Below, piece by piece: positions 25,547 to 35,614 of a DNA stretch of 47,442 bases; position 1 is the first letter of the stretch; every line of letters begins with the position of its first letter. The translations under genes were made by a program, and so were the position numbers. This DNA comes from an uncultured Geobacteraceae bacterium (GTDB lineage Bacteria; Desulfobacterota; Desulfuromonadia; Geobacterales; Pseudopelobacteraceae), in the NCBI GenBank assembly GCA_903925005.1, contig CAIYDX010000130.1, positions 1 through 47,442 of the forward strand. The letters run 5' to 3'. The notes beneath the pieces were generated by a model. The model did not search any database. It was not told the origin of the DNA and saw nothing but the letters and a program-made list of their open reading frames with translations.

Positions 25547-28306
25547 TTAATTATGCGCCAGCTTCTGCTCCTCTTTCGCATTGGCCTGAAACAGGTTGGC
25601 GGTCTCGAACACCAGATTCAGTGTCCCGCGATAACCGGCCCACATCTTCTGATGGGCGCCCAGACGGTCGAACACCGGCAGCCCTGCACGCAAATGAGCA
25701 CCGATCTTTAGTTTCGCCGCTGCCTGTCTGCCGTTTGAATTAGCTACGATCAGGTCGGCCCCTTTTGCCGCCTCTTCCAGATCCTCCAAATCCCCGACAA
25801 ACACATTGCCGCACGGCAGAGCGTCCAGCCCGCGGGTGCGGGTGGCGGAGAGCGCGGCCTGAATATCGCACCCCATCCCTGCTAGGAAACGGGTCAATGT
25901 TTTCAGATTATCCGACTCCAAAGCGATGGCAACCTTTTTGGTGCCAAACTGGTAATGGCTGTCCACCATGGCATCCATCAGGCGGCTCCGCCAGCGACGG
26001 TGCTTCTCCGGAATCGGGCGGCCACTGATGGCGGAGAGGGCTTCCATAAAACGGTCGGTCTCAGCCAGACCGGTCAGCGAGGTGAAACCATACGCCGGGA
26101 TTCCGAACTTGTCCTTCAGCTTGAGCGCCGCCTTGGCCAGACTGTCTCCGACATACAGCGTTGCAACACTGCGCCCTCCCTTTCTGATTTCACTTACCGG
26201 AATACCGCCGGTTGAGAGCGGCGACACCACATCGTCGATATGACCGTCCATCGCGTTGGAAATGTCCGGAATCGTCAGCACCGTCAGGCCGAATGACTCG
26301 ATCAGCTCTTTCAGCTCCTCCACATCAGCCGGGGTAAGGTGCGCGCCGGGGAGGAAGTTGACCTGATCGGCAACGGTATCGCCCCCTTCCGGCAGCGTGA
26401 AGACAATCGCCTCCACCGCTGCGGCGTACCCTTCCTGCAGCGACCCGCAGTAATCGGGCGTTGCGGCATGGATGATCGGGATGTGCGCGACTTCCGGATG
26501 CTCCTGACGGAAATGCACGATGGCGCTCTGTACGTCATCCCCCATTGTTTCGGTCAGGCCCGAGGTCATGACGCCAACCACTTCCGGATGAAACTTCTCG
26601 ATCACCCGCCCGATACCCTTTTTCAGATTGTCCCAGCCGCCGAAGATGGCGGTATCTTCGCTCATTGCGGTGGCGTTGAGGGCTATCGACTCCTTGTAGT
26701 GCCTTGAGAGCTGCAGCCGGATAAATGTCGAGCATCCCTGGGCTCCGTGCAGCAGGCCGAGCATATTGTCGATCCCCAGGTAGGCCATGGTGGCTCCGAG
26801 CGCGGGCGAATTCTTCTGCGGATTGACCGTGGCGGCCTTGGTGGAAACCTTGACCCGCGAAGCCGAAATATCCTCTGCCAGAAAAGCCTCGGCATGACCG
26901 GCTGTTGCCGCCAAATCCGCCGCCAGCTGTTCGTCGCTTTTATCCCACGGCGCGGGAGCGTTCAAGGTCGGCCAGATCGGGTTGTTGACCGTCATGTCCA
27001 ACTGTTTGGCAAAGGTCACCATCCCCTCATATCCGGCATACGGATGGGAGCGGCCATGATTGATATCCAGAAAGGGGGTCTTGGTCTTCAGTGCCAGGAA
27101 TTTGGTCTTGCCCCCCGCCACGATCAAATCCGGCATCTTTTCGCGCATGACCGCCAACAGTCCGGCTGTCGAGGTGTCCTCAATGATTTTGGCATCGGCA
27201 TGCATCAGCCCCTTCATGCGGTAGAAATCTTCCAGAGTCGAATTCTGCGTGCCGGCAGCAAGGATTTCCACACCCAGTTCACGCAGTGAGTTAACCATCG
27301 ACCAGGTTTTGACTCCACCGGTGAAGAGCACCGCCCGTTTCCCTTCGAGACGCTCGCGGTAGGGGGCGATAGCCGCCCGGCATTTTGCCTCTTCCTCTGC
27401 GATCAGCCGTTCCACCCGATCCTGCATGACCCGCTTTTCCAGGCCGTTGACGATATCGTCCAGTTCGCGGGCTATATCACGAAGCGCTTTGGCCGTATCG
27501 GTCATGCCGTAAAAAGACTCCTCCAGATACGGCATGCCGTAGGTTTTCTGCATCTTCTTGGCAAGGTTGGTCAGCGACTTGGAGCAGATGATTATGTTCA
27601 GCTTGGCCCGGTGGGCGTAGCGCAGCTCCTCGAATTTGGCATCACCGCTGAAGCAGGAGAGGATCTGGATTCCCAGGCGGTCAAAGAGCGGCAGCATCCC
27701 CCAAAGGTCGCCGGCGATGTTGTATTCACCGATCAGGTTGATCGGATATTCCCCCAGGACCGGCGGCTCGGTAGTGCCGATCACGTACTTGAAGAGGATT
27801 TCGCCGGCCAGGCGATTGCCGATATTCTTGTCGCCGATGAAGCCGGGAGTATTCACCGGAATGATCGGGATTGCGACTTTTTTTGACGCAGCCGAGCAGA
27901 CCGACTCCACATCGTCGCCGGTCATGGCGGTTACGCAGGTGGCATAGACAAAGATGGCTTTGGCCTGGTCCTTATACCGCTCCGCCAGATCGATGATCGC
28001 CTTGTAGAGCTTCTTCTCGCCGCCGAAAATGACGTCATTCTCCAGCATCTCGGTGGTAAAGCCGCGCCGGTAAAGCTGCGCATCCGACGAGCGGGCGCCG
28101 CGGTTGTCCCAAGAGTTGCCGGCACAGGCTATCGGTCCATGCACCAGATGGATGACGTCAGTGATCGGCATCAATACGACCCGGGCGCCGTCATAGGCGC
28201 AGGAGCGTTCAGTCCCTTCGCCCGGCTCGGATTTCTTGCAGAACTTGGGGGCACCCTTGTCATGAGTGTCGCAGTTATCGGTATCGTACCAGTCGGGCTT
28301 TGCCAT
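25547..28306 (-). CDS. nifEN: NifE-NifN fusion, FeMo-cofactor scaffold
   Basis: 919 residues. The NifE half (to about 480) has the cluster cysteines in ERSCAYDG, GPIACAGNSWDNR and YATCVTAMTGDD. The NifN half (from about 488) begins near NPQKNSPALGATMAYLGID with GAQGCSTFIRLQL. The normal NifEN heterotetramer matures NifB-co to FeMo-co before transfer to NifDK; here both subunits are one chain, as known in Geobacter. The start ATG at 28306 follows CCGAGGATACGATC; the longer open frame upstream is the attenuator leader. It has its own sigma-54 promoter (28438-28453). No clear terminator was found between it and the nifX promoter. Confidence 0.96.
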   Translation of the reverse strand: MAKPDWYDTDNCDTHDKGAPKFCKKSEPGEGTERSCAYDGARVVLMPITDVIHLVHGPIACAGNSWDNRGARSSDAQLYRRGFTTEMLENDVIFGGEKKLYKAIIDLAERYKDQAKAIFVYATCVTAMTGDDVESVCSAASKKVAIPIIPVNTPGFIGDKNIGNRLAGEILFKYVIGTTEPPVLGEYPINLIGEYNIAGDLWGMLPLFDRLGIQILSCFSGDAKFEELRYAHRAKLNIIICSKSLTNLAKKMQKTYGMPYLEESFYGMTDTAKALRDIARELDDIVNGLEKRVMQDRVERLIAEEEAKCRAAIAPYRERLEGKRAVLFTGGVKTWSMVNSLRELGVEILAAGTQNSTLEDFYRMKGLMHADAKIIEDTSTAGLLAVMREKMPDLIVAGGKTKFLALKTKTPFLDINHGRSHPYAGYEGMVTFAKQLDMTVNNPIWPTLNAPAPWDKSDEQLAADLAATAGHAEAFLAEDISASRVKVSTKAATVNPQKNSPALGATMAYLGIDNMLGLLHGAQGCSTFIRLQLSRHYKESIALNATAMSEDTAIFGGWDNLKKGIGRVIEKFHPEVVGVMTSGLTETMGDDVQSAIVHFRQEHPEVAHIPIIHAATPDYCGSLQEGYAAAVEAIVFTLPEGGDTVADQVNFLPGAHLTPADVEELKELIESFGLTVLTIPDISNAMDGHIDDVVSPLSTGGIPVSEIRKGGRSVATLYVGDSLAKAALKLKDKFGIPAYGFTSLTGLAETDRFMEALSAISGRPIPEKHRRWRSRLMDAMVDSHYQFGTKKVAIALESDNLKTLTRFLAGMGCDIQAALSATRTRGLDALPCGNVFVGDLEDLEEAAKGADLIVANSNGRQAAAKLKIGAHLRAGLPVFDRLGAHQKMWAGYRGTLNLVFETANLFQANAKEEQKLAHN

Positions 28307-28353
28307 GATCGTATCCTCGGATTGCTCTTCGTCTATTTGTGAAGCCGGTAACG

Positions 28354-28404
28354 AAAAACGGCGTTCCATATCATGCAAGATGAATTTGGATGGCGCCGTT
28401 GCCA
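28354..28404 (-). terminator. Leader attenuator of nifEN with ANTAR-type hairpin
   Basis: Stem AACGGCG (28394-28400) with CGCCGTT (28357-28363) and an inner TCAT/ATGA pairing, then five T on the minus strand. Its 5' arm overlaps GGC-AACGGC-GCC (28392-28403), extendable to a five-pair stem around a hexaloop with A1 and G4. Same arrangement as in the nifX leader, but a weaker terminator. Confidence 0.75.
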
Positions 28405-28437
28405 CAGTAACAAAATCTGCTGTTGTGTAGTTGTATT

Positions 28438-28453
28438 AGCATGGGGTGTGCCA
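28438..28453 (-). promoter_or_regulatory. Sigma-54 promoter of nifEN
   Basis: Minus strand TGGCACACCCCATGCT, 132 bases before the nifEN start. Confidence 0.88.
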
Positions 28454-28579
28454 ATACTACGTAATGCTATAATATACCGATAATATTCAGTATTACATCT
28501 TTTTACGTACGTCCATCATACTGAACTGCCTAATTTATGAGCATTAAATTGTTCACAAATATATTTGATTCGATACCGA

Positions 28580-29854
28580 TTATCCGAAACGATAGATCTG
28601 AGTGCCATTCTCGTAGAGTTCGATAGGGCCGTCCTGGGAAACCTTGATAACCTTGCCGAAATGTGAAGCAGCGCAAGAGGCCGTGGTCCTTCCGCCACCG
28701 GCCACCATTTCCCGTGCGTGGGACGTATCGATGATGAAACCGGTATCAACCAATTTTCCCTTCGAGTTGAACACGGTAATGCCGTCAGATGACAAAATCC
28801 TGAGGAGCGTTCCTGACTGCTTCAGTTCGCCGACACCCTTCTTTTTCACCCGCTCAATCAGCAGGCGGCCTATCGGATCGGCACCACCGACAGCCCCTTT
28901 TTTCAGCTCGGCAAGTTTCCGCCCACTGCCGCCGTAGATCATGACAACGGTGCCATAGCGCATCTTGGAGAGCGCATAGAGCGTCCAGATAAGATCTTCC
29001 GCCGCCTCCGCCTCGATACAGTCCGACAAAAACGCCCGGAAGATATCCGGATCGAAGATGCTCCACACCCCTTTTCTCCGAACCATGATCCGGGCGGGGC
29101 TGGTGAGTACTTCTATATCCGAAGCCTCGTTCACCGTTACGGCAAATGCGCCCGCCCCGCTTCTCCTGATAAGAGAAAATATCTCCCGCTGAGTCTGTCG
29201 CTCCACCTCGTTCTGGAGAGCAGCGCCGGACAGCGTGACGATGCCGTTTACCTGCATCTGGATGCCGGCCAGAAAAAACAGGTTCGTGCCGTCGATAAAA
29301 CGATAAGTCAGGGGGTTGTCAAAAAAACCGGGGCCGATACTTTGTGAACTTTTCAGCGGCACCAGGGTATGTTTCCGCTGTTTCATCAGGTTACGGAGCT
29401 CTGTCGGGGTCGTGCGATGGATGATCACGCCGGTGGTGGCCGGCTTGCCTTCGTATTTCTGATAGGAAAGACTCTTTAGCAGTTGAATTAGCTGCTGAAT
29501 CGGCCAGAAGCCCTTGCGGTGATCCCCGCGCAGGGAACGGGCAACGGTGATGTCCATAATGGAGGCAACAAGAGCCGTCCTGAATTGTGCCGCATATCCC
29601 TCTTGCTTGAAGCCGCTGTATAGCATGGCAAATGCGGTCAGCAGTTCATCGCAGAACGACTCTTCAAGACGTGTGAACGGAATGCCTTTACGAGTTGCAC
29701 TGAACATGAACTCTCGTCCGTCCGTCACGACCGGAAGGGAAATAGTGAATACCTCATGGAGTGGACGTTCGGAAACCGGGGAAAGTACCACCTCGGCACC
29801 TCCAAGTAAGGAGCTGATGTTACCGCTCATCGCCTCAAAAATTGTCATCGGCAT
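28580..29854 (-). CDS. DisA-like (DAC/DACNV-type) nucleotide-sensor domain protein
   Basis: 424 residues, no membrane segment. The C-terminal part (about 295-424) resembles the diadenylate cyclase fold: SSDGITVFNSKGKLVDTGF (DGI at 357-359 in place of DGA) and GGGRTTASCAASHFGKVI (RTTAS at 389-393 where the cyclase has RHRAA). The altered RHR motif suggests nucleotide binding or sensing without cyclase activity; this matches the predicted DACNV sensor class. The N-terminal 290 residues are not recognised. It lies between nifEN and nifK but is separated from nifK by a strong terminator and has a sigma-70-like promoter (29890-29919), so it is probably expressed independently of nif induction. GTGGAGG precedes the ATG. 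Confidence 0.7.
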   Translation of the reverse strand: MPMTIFEAMSGNISSLLGGAEVVLSPVSERPLHEVFTISLPVVTDGREFMFSATRKGIPFTRLEESFCDELLTAFAMLYSGFKQEGYAAQFRTALVASIMDITVARSLRGDHRKGFWPIQQLIQLLKSLSYQKYEGKPATTGVIIHRTTPTELRNLMKQRKHTLVPLKSSQSIGPGFFDNPLTYRFIDGTNLFFLAGIQMQVNGIVTLSGAALQNEVERQTQREIFSLIRRSGAGAFAVTVNEASDIEVLTSPARIMVRRKGVWSIFDPDIFRAFLSDCIEAEAAEDLIWTLYALSKMRYGTVVMIYGGSGRKLAELKKGAVGGADPIGRLLIERVKKKGVGELKQSGTLLRILSSDGITVFNSKGKLVDTGFIIDTSHAREMVAGGGRTTASCAASHFGKVIKVSQDGPIELYENGTQIYRFG

Positions 29855-29889
29855 CGGGTTGGAACCTCCACGGGATAATATCCGTCAGC

Positions 29890-29919
29890 ACTATACTCTC
29901 CTGCCCTCGATGAATGCAA
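29890..29919 (-). promoter_or_regulatory. Possible sigma-70 promoter of the DAC-like gene
   Basis: Minus strand TTGCAT and TATAGT separated by 18 bases, about 35 bases before the start codon. Confidence 0.45.
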
Positions 29920-29934
29920 TCGGAGACAAGACGC

Positions 29935-29964
29935 AAAAAGGCGCACCACGTGAAACGGTGCGCC
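29935..29964 (-). terminator. Intrinsic terminator of nifHDK
   Basis: Minus strand GGCGCACC (29957-29964) pairs with GGTGCGCC (29940-29947), followed by five T. It lies 30 bases after the nifK stop. Confidence 0.9.
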
Positions 29965-29993
29965 CTTTAGACAGCAAAACATGTAAGTGAATA

Positions 29994-31463
29994 TTACCGC
30001 ATCAACTCAAAATACTGATCCTCACACGTCTCATCCTTGATATCGATAAACTTGTTGCAGATCTCGGTTACCATGTTGATCATACCCTGGTAGCCGATCA
30101 ATGGGTAGCGGTGCTTGTTGACCCGGTCGAATACCGGGAAACCGAAGCGGAACAGCGGTATTTTGGCGTCGCGGGTGGCGAATTTGCCGTGGCTGTCGCC
30201 GATAACGGCATCGACCGGATCGGTCATCAGCAGGCTGCGCAGATGCCAAAGATCCTTGTTCATGTAGATTTTGCCCTCCTTGCCGTACATAGAGGTATCA
30301 AGCAGCGCCTGTATTTCCTTCTCAACCTTCTTGCTGCCTCTGCTGCAAAGGATGTGATACGGAATGGCGCCCATTTCCAGGAGGAAGGAAACATAGCCCA
30401 TCAGATAATCCGGGTCGCCGTAGACGGCAAATTTCTTGCCGTGCATGTACTGGTGCGAATCGGTAATGGCATCAACAGCGCGGCCGCGCTCGTTTTTCAG
30501 TGAAGCAGGAACTTCCTTGCCGAACAGTTCAGCGACCTTCATGACGAAGGCATCGGTCTTTTCGATACCGATCGGCATCGGCATGGTGACATGCTTACCG
30601 GAGTAGTTGTCCTTGATCCAGCCGAAGGTCTTCGGTGTGGCATACGGACCGATGGCGATGGTGGCCTTGCCGTTGATTGAATCGGCGGCGTCTTCCAGTT
30701 TGGTGCCGCCGGCGTAGACATGATACGTGCCGTCTGCGGGTGAATCAAAAGTGTCGGAGATGTCAGCCAGCATCGTGTACGGAACGCCGAATTCCTTCAG
30801 AATTCGCTTGTACTCACGGTAGTCACCAGTATTGAAGTCGCAGCCGGCGATCAGGTTCAGCTTGCCGGTACAGCGTCCTTCAATCTGTTTTCCCTCGGTG
30901 AGGGTCTGCAGGATCGAAACCAGCATCGAGTCGTAGCCATGAATATGGGTGCCGTTGAAGCTGGGGGTGTTGGCGTAAGGAACCGGCATATCTTTGGGCA
31001 CGCAGTTCTTCTGTTTGGCGTTCTTGATAAAGGCGGTCAGGTCGTCACCGATAACTTCCGGCATGCAGGAGGTGAACACCGCAATCATCTTTGGTTTGTA
31101 GATGGCGTTGGCGTTTTCCAGACCTTCGTGGAGGTTGTTCTGCCCGCCGAACACCGCGCCGTCTTCCGTCATCGAATCGGATACCGCCGGGGCAGGCTCG
31201 CGGAAATGACGGTTCAACGTCGAGCGGTAGTAGGAAGCGCACCCCTGAGAACCATGAACGAAAGGAAGTGTCCCTTCAAAACCGTGGGCAGCCAACTGGG
31301 CTCCCAACGGCTGACAGGCGTGAACCGGGTTTATCACCAGCGCCTGACGGGCAAAGTTTTTCTCTTTATATTCTTCTGTGTTGATCCAGTTCTGAACCTT
31401 TTCAATCTCTTCAGGTGTGGTTTCAACAATCTTTTTGACTTCAAGTTCTAGTAAGTTTGACAT
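29994..31463 (-). CDS. nifK: Nitrogenase molybdenum-iron protein beta chain
   Basis: 489 residues. P-cluster cysteines: Cys50 in NPVHACQPLG, Cys75 in GSQGCASYY and Cys133 in FTSCMPEVIGDD, with the Ser just after the beta Cys95-equivalent region conserved in context. With NifD it forms the alpha2-beta2 dinitrogenase that reduces N2. It is shorter at the N-terminus than the Azotobacter protein, as in many anaerobes. GAGAGGAGATATACC precedes the ATG. Last gene of nifHDK, ended by the hairpin at 29935-29964. Confidence 0.98.
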   Translation of the reverse strand: MSNLLELEVKKIVETTPEEIEKVQNWINTEEYKEKNFARQALVINPVHACQPLGAQLAAHGFEGTLPFVHGSQGCASYYRSTLNRHFREPAPAVSDSMTEDGAVFGGQNNLHEGLENANAIYKPKMIAVFTSCMPEVIGDDLTAFIKNAKQKNCVPKDMPVPYANTPSFNGTHIHGYDSMLVSILQTLTEGKQIEGRCTGKLNLIAGCDFNTGDYREYKRILKEFGVPYTMLADISDTFDSPADGTYHVYAGGTKLEDAADSINGKATIAIGPYATPKTFGWIKDNYSGKHVTMPMPIGIEKTDAFVMKVAELFGKEVPASLKNERGRAVDAITDSHQYMHGKKFAVYGDPDYLMGYVSFLLEMGAIPYHILCSRGSKKVEKEIQALLDTSMYGKEGKIYMNKDLWHLRSLLMTDPVDAVIGDSHGKFATRDAKIPLFRFGFPVFDRVNKHRYPLIGYQGMINMVTEICNKFIDIKDETCEDQYFELMR

Positions 31464-31524
31464 GGTATATCTCCTCTCCGGATAGCAATCTCTATCACGG
31501 CAGATTTTGTAGTTTCCTTCCGAC

Positions 31525-32970
31525 TCAGAATGGTGCTTTTACGAGTTTCCAGGTCGGGCTATTAATTGCCATATCCACATCGCGGGCAAATACCTCGAAG
31601 CCCTTGTAACCGTGGTAGGGACCGGAGTAGTCCCAGCTGTGCATCTGGCGGAACGGGATCCCCATCTTCTGGAATACATATTTTTCCTTGATTCCCGAAC
31701 CGATCAGGTCAGGCTTCAAGGCATCGGCAAACTTCTCAAACTCGTACTCTGACGGGTCATCGTAGACAACCGTAGCATCCGGCATTTCCGGAGCGGTGCG
31801 GTCGTAGTCGTCGTTGTGGGCGAATTCGTACCCGGAGCCGACGCAATCCATGCCGAGGTCTTCATAGGCGCCGATGGTGTGGCGCGGACGGAGGCCGCCC
31901 ACCAGCAGCATGACCTTTTTGCCGTCCAGGCGCGGCTTGTATTCTTCGATGATCGCCTGCATGATCGGGTCGTATTTGGCGATCACGGCTTCCACCTTGG
32001 CCTTGATGTTGTCATCGAACAGCTCGGCGAGTTTGCGCAAGCTCTCCTTGATCTTGGTCGGCCCGAAGAAGTTGAGCTCGGTCCAGGGAATGCCGTACTT
32101 CTCTTCCATCACCTTGCACATGTAGTTCATGGAACGGTAGCAGTGGATGACGTTGAGCTTCACCTTATGGGTAGCGGCGATTTTGTCCAGTTCGCCGTCG
32201 CCGGTCCAGACAGCCTTGACGTTGAGACCGCACTCTTCGAGCAGTGGTTTGGTTGACCAGGCGTCGCCGCCGATGTTGTATTCGCCGATCAGGGCGATGT
32301 CATAGGGGCTTTCCGGTTCGGCAAACTCGCGGGTACCGATGATGTAGTCGCGAATGGTGTCGTTGGAGATGTGGTGGCCAAGCGACTGCGACACACCGCG
32401 GAAACCCTCGCAGTTGCAGGGGATGATCGGGATGTCCAACTCTTTGGAGGATGTCTTGGCAACCTGGGTGATATCGTCGCCGATCAGACCGACCGGGCAT
32501 TCGGAGAGGACCGAGATCCCCTTGGCCAGCGGGAACAGGTCGTGAGCTTCTGCCAGCAAAGTCTTCAACTTCTTGTCGCCGCCGTAGACGATGTCCTTTT
32601 CCTGGAAATCGGAGGTGAACTGCATTGGAAAGCTGGTAACGCCGGTGATGCCGCTCATCATATTACGGCGTGTGCCCCAGGAGTACCAACCGCAGCCGAC
32701 CGGACCGTGCGATACATGCACCATGTCGCGGATCGGCCCCCAGACGACACCCTTAGCTCCTGCGTAGGCGCAGCCTCGGGCACTCATCACGCCGGGAACG
32801 GTTTTCTTGTTGGACTTGACGCAGGCGGAGCCGGATCCCTGGTCATTGGCGCCAAGGTGCGGAGCGCGCTTCTTTCTGGCTTTTTCGGGATATACCGATA
32901 GGGTTTCAGCGATCAAGGCCTCTGTCGATTCCTTGGTTATACCTTCAATTTTACGTATTTTATCTGACAT
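31525..32970 (-). CDS. nifD: Nitrogenase molybdenum-iron protein alpha chain
   Basis: 481 residues. P-cluster cysteines Cys67 (SARGCAYAG), Cys93 ([11 protein letters not shown]) and Cys158 ([11 protein letters not shown]). FeMo-cofactor ligands Cys277 ([12 protein letters not shown]) and His444 ([13 protein letters not shown]). All residues needed for the molybdenum enzyme are present and nothing suggests a vanadium or iron-only type. It lies 60 bases after nifH and 61 before nifK, and is translated from a good AGGAGACATATT site. Confidence 0.98.
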   Translation of the reverse strand: MSDKIRKIEGITKESTEALIAETLSVYPEKARKKRAPHLGANDQGSGSACVKSNKKTVPGVMSARGCAYAGAKGVVWGPIRDMVHVSHGPVGCGWYSWGTRRNMMSGITGVTSFPMQFTSDFQEKDIVYGGDKKLKTLLAEAHDLFPLAKGISVLSECPVGLIGDDITQVAKTSSKELDIPIIPCNCEGFRGVSQSLGHHISNDTIRDYIIGTREFAEPESPYDIALIGEYNIGGDAWSTKPLLEECGLNVKAVWTGDGELDKIAATHKVKLNVIHCYRSMNYMCKVMEEKYGIPWTELNFFGPTKIKESLRKLAELFDDNIKAKVEAVIAKYDPIMQAIIEEYKPRLDGKKVMLLVGGLRPRHTIGAYEDLGMDCVGSGYEFAHNDDYDRTAPEMPDATVVYDDPSEYEFEKFADALKPDLIGSGIKEKYVFQKMGIPFRQMHSWDYSGPYHGYKGFEVFARDVDMAINSPTWKLVKAPF

Positions 32971-33030
32971 AATATGTCTCCTGTTTTGGTGAGAGGCTCA
33001 ATCCAGCCTCTGCTTGAACCTGTTTGGATA

Positions 33031-33942
<912 letters not shown>

Positions 33943-33944
33943 TT

Positions 33945-33994
33945 AGTAAGTTAGAAATTTCTGCGTTCGTTGCAGAAAGTTTCGTGAACGAACT
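33945..33994 (-). repeat. Palindromic leader element, copy 2 (nifH leader)
   Basis: Transcript strand AGTTCGTTCACGAAAC ... TTTCTGC ... GCAGAAA ... ACTTACTAAAA; the TTTCTGC/GCAGAAA stem and GAAA/TTTC pair match copy 1. It lies after the attenuator and 45 bases before the nifH ATG. A separate 6-bp hairpin (GCTCAC/GTGAGC, 33917-33934) sits between it and the ribosome site. Confidence 0.65.
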
Positions 33995-34017
33995 ATTTTC
34001 TTTTGGTTAGGGGCAAC

Positions 34018-34055
34018 AAAAAAGACGCCCCGGTATTTCGGAGGCGCCATTGCCT
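34018..34055 (-). terminator. Leader attenuator of nifHDK with ANTAR-type hairpin
   Basis: Stem GCGCCTCCG with CGGGGCGT (one bulge) followed by six T on the minus strand. The 5' arm overlaps AGGC-AATGGC-GCCT (34042-34055), a four-pair stem with hexaloop AAUGGC (A1, G4). Same layout as in the nifX, nifEN and nifB leaders. Confidence 0.85.
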
Positions 34056-34106
34056 GAACAAACTTTTATGTAACAAATCGTACTGCATGCTGCTTGAATT
34101 CGATAA

Positions 34107-34122
34107 AGCATAGGACGTGCCA
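34107..34122 (-). promoter_or_regulatory. Sigma-54 promoter of nifHDK
   Basis: Minus strand TGGCACGTCCTATGCT, about 205 bases before nifH. I found no clear TGT-N10-ACA NifA site upstream. Confidence 0.9.
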
Positions 34123-34431
34123 AGTTAAATTTACTTTTAAATAACAGTATATTATAAATTTATGCCCAATAAATAAGCTGATTTTGAGGGGCACTTGGTG
34201 ACAGGGATGCGCCAGCAACTGAGGCAGATGCTGATAATTTAATCAGCCGGGCAGCAAACGGTACACAACCAGTTCAGGATAAATTATGGAATGGCTGTTT
34301 TTTTGATTCAGAACCGGCCACGAAGTTGCATATAGACGATATTCAGAACCGTGGAGCGTCTGCAAATGGAACCACTTGATCGAGACACTGCAAAGAAGCT
34401 GTTCAATCAGTAGCGAAAAGGAGACCTGACT
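34123..34431. other. Intergenic region between the nifH promoter and the FKBP gene
   Basis: About 310 bases without a convincing gene. The first 40 bases are AT-rich. Short frames are present but none has a ribosome site and a protein-like sequence. This is where the enhancer-binding site for nifH would be expected, but no known activator motif is recognisable by eye. AAAAGGAGACCTGACT before 34432 is the FKBP ribosome site. Confidence 0.4.
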
Positions 34432-34860
34432 ATGACTCAAGCAGCGATAGGCCGTACCGTCACTATCAGTTACATCGGCACACTTGACAACGGCAGAATA
34501 TTTCACAGCACCGAAGAGCAGGGTCCGTTGACGGTTACCATTGGAACCGACCAGCTTTTTCCGGCTTTGGAGCGGGCGATCGTCGGCATGCGCGCCGGGG
34601 AGGTGAAAAATATTGTGCTCTCCGCCGAAGAGGCATACGGTCCGCGCCGTCAGGAGAACATCATCCAGGTTCCACGACATACCTTTCCTGCCGGAAAAGA
34701 GATCATCGTTGGTCAGAAATTAAGCATCGAGTTCAAGGGTGGAGAATCACGGATAATGGTTGTAACCGCCGTTGGAGATGTGGAGGTGACACTGGATGGC
34801 AACCACCCGTTGGCAGGGTTGGAGTTGACTTTTGCTCTAAAGGTTGAACAGATGGAGTAA
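34432..34860 (+). CDS. FKBP-type (SlyD-like) peptidyl-prolyl isomerase
   Basis: 142 residues. GRTVTISYIGTLDNGRIFHS, the GMRAGEVKNIVLSAEEAYG block and the later insert-in-flap part (HTFPAGKEIIVGQ) fit the SlyD-like FKBP class. No signal peptide, so cytoplasmic. It probably helps fold proteins, perhaps nitrogenase; FKBP genes occur in other nif clusters, but the link here rests on position only. Unlike Escherichia coli SlyD it lacks the His-rich metal-binding tail. It is divergent from nifHDK and convergent with the macro-domain gene, 27 bases away. Confidence 0.88.
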   Translation: MTQAAIGRTVTISYIGTLDNGRIFHSTEEQGPLTVTIGTDQLFPALERAIVGMRAGEVKNIVLSAEEAYGPRRQENIIQVPRHTFPAGKEIIVGQKLSIEFKGGESRIMVVTAVGDVEVTLDGNHPLAGLELTFALKVEQME

Positions 34861-34887
34861 CCCTGAAAGGATTCTTCCTTAGCACAT

Positions 34888-35325
34888 CTAACTGTCTTCT
34901 TGACTGATTACAAGAAAGCGATGATCAAAATGTGTTTCAAGGATTGGCCGCACATCGTGCCACGCAAGACCACCGCCACCGCAGCCGGGGCGGGGCACGA
35001 CAATCCGCTGCCATCCTGAATGGTCCACCAGAAGCCGCAGTTCGTGCGCCGAACGGGAGATGATCCGCAAATCAGGCTGTGACCATGCAGTCTCTTCCAC
35101 CGGAAACGTGACGATACCGCACCCGAGGTCGAATACGACACTCCCCAGTTCTGCCAGCAACGCGCCTAATTTTTTATCAAGACCTGGAAAACGGAGCAGC
35201 GCCTGTTTCGCGACACCGCGCCCGAAGACCGCACGCCCATCCCTGGTCAGCGACCCGTTGGTGGTAATGACGGTGATCTCTCCCCGGCCTGCATACTCCC
35301 AGATGTCGCCTACCGTCTCAAACAT
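34888..35325 (-). CDS. Macro-domain (ADP-ribose-binding) protein, last in the nifB unit
   Basis: 145 residues, one domain. Macro-fold signatures: VITTNGSLTRDGRAVFGRG (about 19-37) with GVAKQALLRFP, the central FPVEETAW, and VPRPGCGGGGLAWHDVRPIL (110-129), which resembles the ligand loop of TARG1/ALC1-like macro domains. These bind ADP-ribose or hydrolyse ADP-ribosyl adducts. It overlaps the preceding 96-residue gene by 16 bases and is the end of the nifB-GNAT-nifV-HTH-unknown-macro unit, so it should be induced with nitrogen fixation. Together with draT and draG this suggests a role in NifH ADP-ribosylation or in clearing ADP-ribose; that role is inference. Catalysis cannot be confirmed from the motif alone. 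Confidence 0.75.
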   Translation of the reverse strand: MFETVGDIWEYAGRGEITVITTNGSLTRDGRAVFGRGVAKQALLRFPGLDKKLGALLAELGSVVFDLGCGIVTFPVEETAWSQPDLRIISRSAHELRLLVDHSGWQRIVVPRPGCGGGGLAWHDVRPILETHFDHRFLVISQEDS

Positions 35326-35600
35326 TCGACGGCCGATCCCCGCAGATAATCGAAGACCTCCCCCCTGGTGGTAATAAAACTCGGCATCACGTTGAGAATA
35401 TCCTCGATCAGATGCAGCACCTCGCCGTCAACGCTTTCCAACTCATTCATGACCGCTGACAGTATCGGCAGGATCTCGTAGAGGTCGTGACGGTTGAAGG
35501 GCGCGGGGTCGGGCAGGCCGGAAAACTTGGGTTCATCCCGATTGGCAACGTCACGCGGGTATCTGAATTTCAGGTCTGATGCTTTGACTATAAGTGCCAT
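35310..35600 (-). CDS. Uncharacterised 96-residue nif-linked protein
   Basis: Start at 35600 (GGGAGGTGTATC in front); MALIVKASDLKFRYPRDVAN. No family recognised, no signal peptide or membrane helix. The middle (HDLYEILPILSAVMNELESV and LHLIEDILNVM) is likely helical, and the N-terminus carries several charged/aromatic residues. It lies 14 bases after the HTH/Cys gene and overlaps the macro-domain gene by 16 bases, so the pair is translationally coupled and may act together. Confidence 0.8.
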   Translation of the reverse strand: MALIVKASDLKFRYPRDVANRDEPKFSGLPDPAPFNRHDLYEILPILSAVMNELESVDGEVLHLIEDILNVMPSFITTRGEVFDYLRGSAVECLRR

Positions 35601-35614
35601 GATACACCTCCCTG

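Noticed and set aside
28307-28405. N-terminal extension of NifEN (33 residues)
   Set aside because: It runs through the leader terminator and hairpin; a good ribosome site lies at the internal ATG 28306. The same applies to longer frames before nifX, fdxB, nifH, nifV and draG.
34230-34431. Short coding frames between nifH promoter and the FKBP gene
   Set aside because: No ribosome sites, different frames interleaved, and no protein-like composition.
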